Below are positions 62,554 to 64,000 of a stretch of DNA of 64,000 nucleotides, piece by piece. The position numbers and the translations under genes were made by a program. How positions within the stretch are numbered: position 1 is the first letter of the stretch; every line of letters begins with the position of its first letter. The stretch lies in contig JAURVB010001822.1 in assembly GCA_033002965.1 (NCBI GenBank), forward strand, positions 62,001 to 126,000, read 5' to 3'. The DNA comes from Piper betle (lineage: Eukaryota; Streptophyta; Magnoliopsida; Piperales; Piperaceae). The notes under the pieces were generated by a model that had not been told where the DNA came from, did not search any database, and saw only the letters and a program-made list of their open reading frames with translations.

Positions 62554-63960
62554 TCATTTTCTTCTGATTTTGACTTTAAGAGTCCAATGAAGCTTTCCTT
62601 CAGGTAGTGGTATAGCCTTTGGAAGAAACAATGGTACCTCATACTCTCCCAAGGATGGTAAAGGTGATGGGAGGTGCAGATTCTCAGGCTGGATGCTCAC
62701 ACACAACTGCCTTGCTACCTATTCAAATGACAGAGAGGGGTAGATAGTTTTAGTAAATGTTATACGTTTTCAAGCTTCACATTCTTCGTTGGCTACAAAA
62801 CTACCTCAGCAATAAGTTCGCCTTTTGTTACAGGCACACGGAGCTCATTATCGACTTTAATAAACCTACGTAAACCCTGCAATCAACATTCAATATTACA
62901 GATTAGTAGCATTGGACCAAGATACTCCCATTTATTTTGAAAATTCAAGCATCAATGTCTAGGACTGAAAGCTACCAACCAAGCAAGCATTATTCAAACG
63001 TTTAGCCGCGGCTTGATATTCCTTCATTTTATCTTCTTCAGTTTTTGGCACAACTGTAACCGTCTCTGTCTCTTCCCTTTGGTATAGCTGACACAAAAGC
63101 ATATAGTGTTAAGGCCAAAAAGAAAGAAAGAAACACAGAAACAAAGAAACAAAGCACATCCTAAAATAAGGTGAATCTCATCGTTAGATAGCATGTCTCA
63201 CCAGCAATCTTGTGGATTCACCTTTGATGCATAGCAAATTCCCAACTAATAGGAAAACAAAATCCTAGACATTTAATCCCTAGACAAAAGACTACAATCA
63301 TAGTTTCGTTCAAATAAATGAGCAAACAATCAAATGTTCATCCCTAACTGGCTTATGGTGTATATTATTAGATAATGAAAATCACTGATATCATGTGTCA
63401 ACTAGAAGGTTGTGGCATTCATCACACTGAAGTCTGAAAAAATGGTTATATCAGATATATCAGCTAAAACAAAATCATCATCCACAGTCCCTTCAGTCTT
63501 TCAATGTGAAAAATTGATTGACAGGTTCACACAATTAAGAAACTAAAAATAAATTAATTAAATACAAACAGCAAATTGACCTTCCTCTGCTCTCTGACAA
63601 GATAGGCATACTTTTCAATATTAGGAACCGCAAGCAACTTGGGCATCAGATGGTTTCGGAAATACCCAGGAGCCACCTTCACCGTTTCCCAGCTTTCCCA
63701 AGCTTCTCAATGCTCTGCACACACCACCCAATGTGTAACTTTTCCACGTCAAGAACAAAAATGCCAATCACTTCCAAAAAACATAGCACCAAAGCCATCA
63801 TTGACTTGTGAGAACCTACTGTTGTAAGAATCACTTCCAATTTCCTGAATCTGAGCCCATGACCAGCAAACAGTAATGGATGAATCATTTGCCCAGGAGT
63901 AGTGGGTGCAGTGCGGCTGCTCTTGATCAGTTGACGGAGCACACCTCTAACCACTACCAT
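62554..63960 (-). CDS. Organellar (mitochondrial-type) large-subunit ribosomal protein bL9m
   Basis: Five exons on the minus strand: 63820-63960, 63581-63714, 62980-63087, 62805-62876, 62554-62718; borders GT-AG, about 206 aa. Exon 1 gives LLFAGHGLRFRKLEVILTT, exon 2 the L9 N-domain IEKLGKAG-TVKVAPGYFRN followed by LMPKLLAVPN, exon 3 a charged linker (EETETVTVVPKTEEDKMKEY), and exons 4-5 KGELIAEVARQLCVSIQPEN and a C-terminus with EGKLHWTLKVKIRRK. The 'G..G..V.V..GY.RN.L.P...A' pattern is the L9 signature. It resembles Arabidopsis At5g53070, annotated as mitochondrial L9. One G is missing in exon 2 (run 63688-63690), hiding GETVKV. The start at 63960 is tentative; an in-frame ATG at 63984 is possible and the window ends at 64000, so an upstream part cannot be excluded. 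Confidence 0.9.
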
Positions 63961-64000
63961 GGTTAGCCTGATCTCGCGTATCAAAGCAAGGAATCGAAAG

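Noticed and set aside
236..63960. A functional cluster of mitochondrial gene-expression genes (WTF9-like, bS18m, bL9m)
   Set aside because: bL9m is 55 kb away from the other two and unrelated genes lie between; co-occurrence is most likely chance.
1..64000. CRISPR arrays, bacterial operons, rRNA genes, clear tRNA genes
   Set aside because: None found; the sequence is plant nuclear DNA, and no intact A-box/B-box pair or cloverleaf was recognised.

Overview
This is a window of nuclear DNA from a flowering plant. All genes are eukaryotic, most are split by introns of plant size and AT content, and they belong to plant families (PORR, CEN/TFL1, ALMT, PTR2-unrelated OPT, CNL resistance genes, U-box). 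Several 5' exons are extremely GC-rich and fall to near 50% GC within the same gene (PORR gene, RING gene, TMEM161-like gene, COR27-like gene). That gradient is typical of monocots, so a monocot is my best guess; species is not determinable by eye.

Layout, left to right: a WTF9-type PORR gene (+, 236-1591); a dead copy of a RING-H2 exon (2490-2641); a mitochondrial ribosomal protein bS18 gene (+, 4668-7082) whose leader intron holds a hAT MITE; a complete CEN/TFL1-type PEBP gene (-, 8840-9815); about 6 kb of repeats and AT-rich spacer; a membrane RING-H2 E3 ligase gene (+, 16280-19738); a minisatellite and a TMEM161 relic (20.5-22.0 kb); a decayed CNL resistance gene with a second LRR fragment (23.4-27.3 kb); the parent TMEM161-like gene (-, 28515-29725); a COR27/COR28-like gene with evening elements in its promoter (+, 33270-34052); an 8 kb gene-poor spacer with a perfect palindrome cluster; a PUB22/23-like U-box E3 gene (+, 42591-43835); a complete ALMT anion channel gene (+, 49593-51849); an oligopeptide transporter gene (+, 53334-56619); a second, dead OPT copy split by a 1,069-bp hAT element (58.7-61.8 kb); and a mitochondrial ribosomal protein bL9 gene (-, 62554-63960, probably complete).

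The genes do not form a pathway; this is ordinary plant gene order. Three genes serve mitochondrial gene expression (WTF9-like, bS18m, bL9m), two are E3 ligases, two are membrane transporters/channels. Local duplication followed by decay is the main theme: RING exon copy, TMEM161 fragment, LRR duplication, OPT tandem pair.

A caution for any user: seven otherwise well conserved genes carry in total about thirteen single-base indels, mostly in short homopolymers. This looks more like uncorrected long-read assembly error than gene death, and it breaks naive ORF calls. I found no new biological system here; the most useful observations are the two hAT insertions with exact 8-bp target duplications, the clock/cold promoter elements, the palindrome cluster and the dispersed pseudogene pieces.
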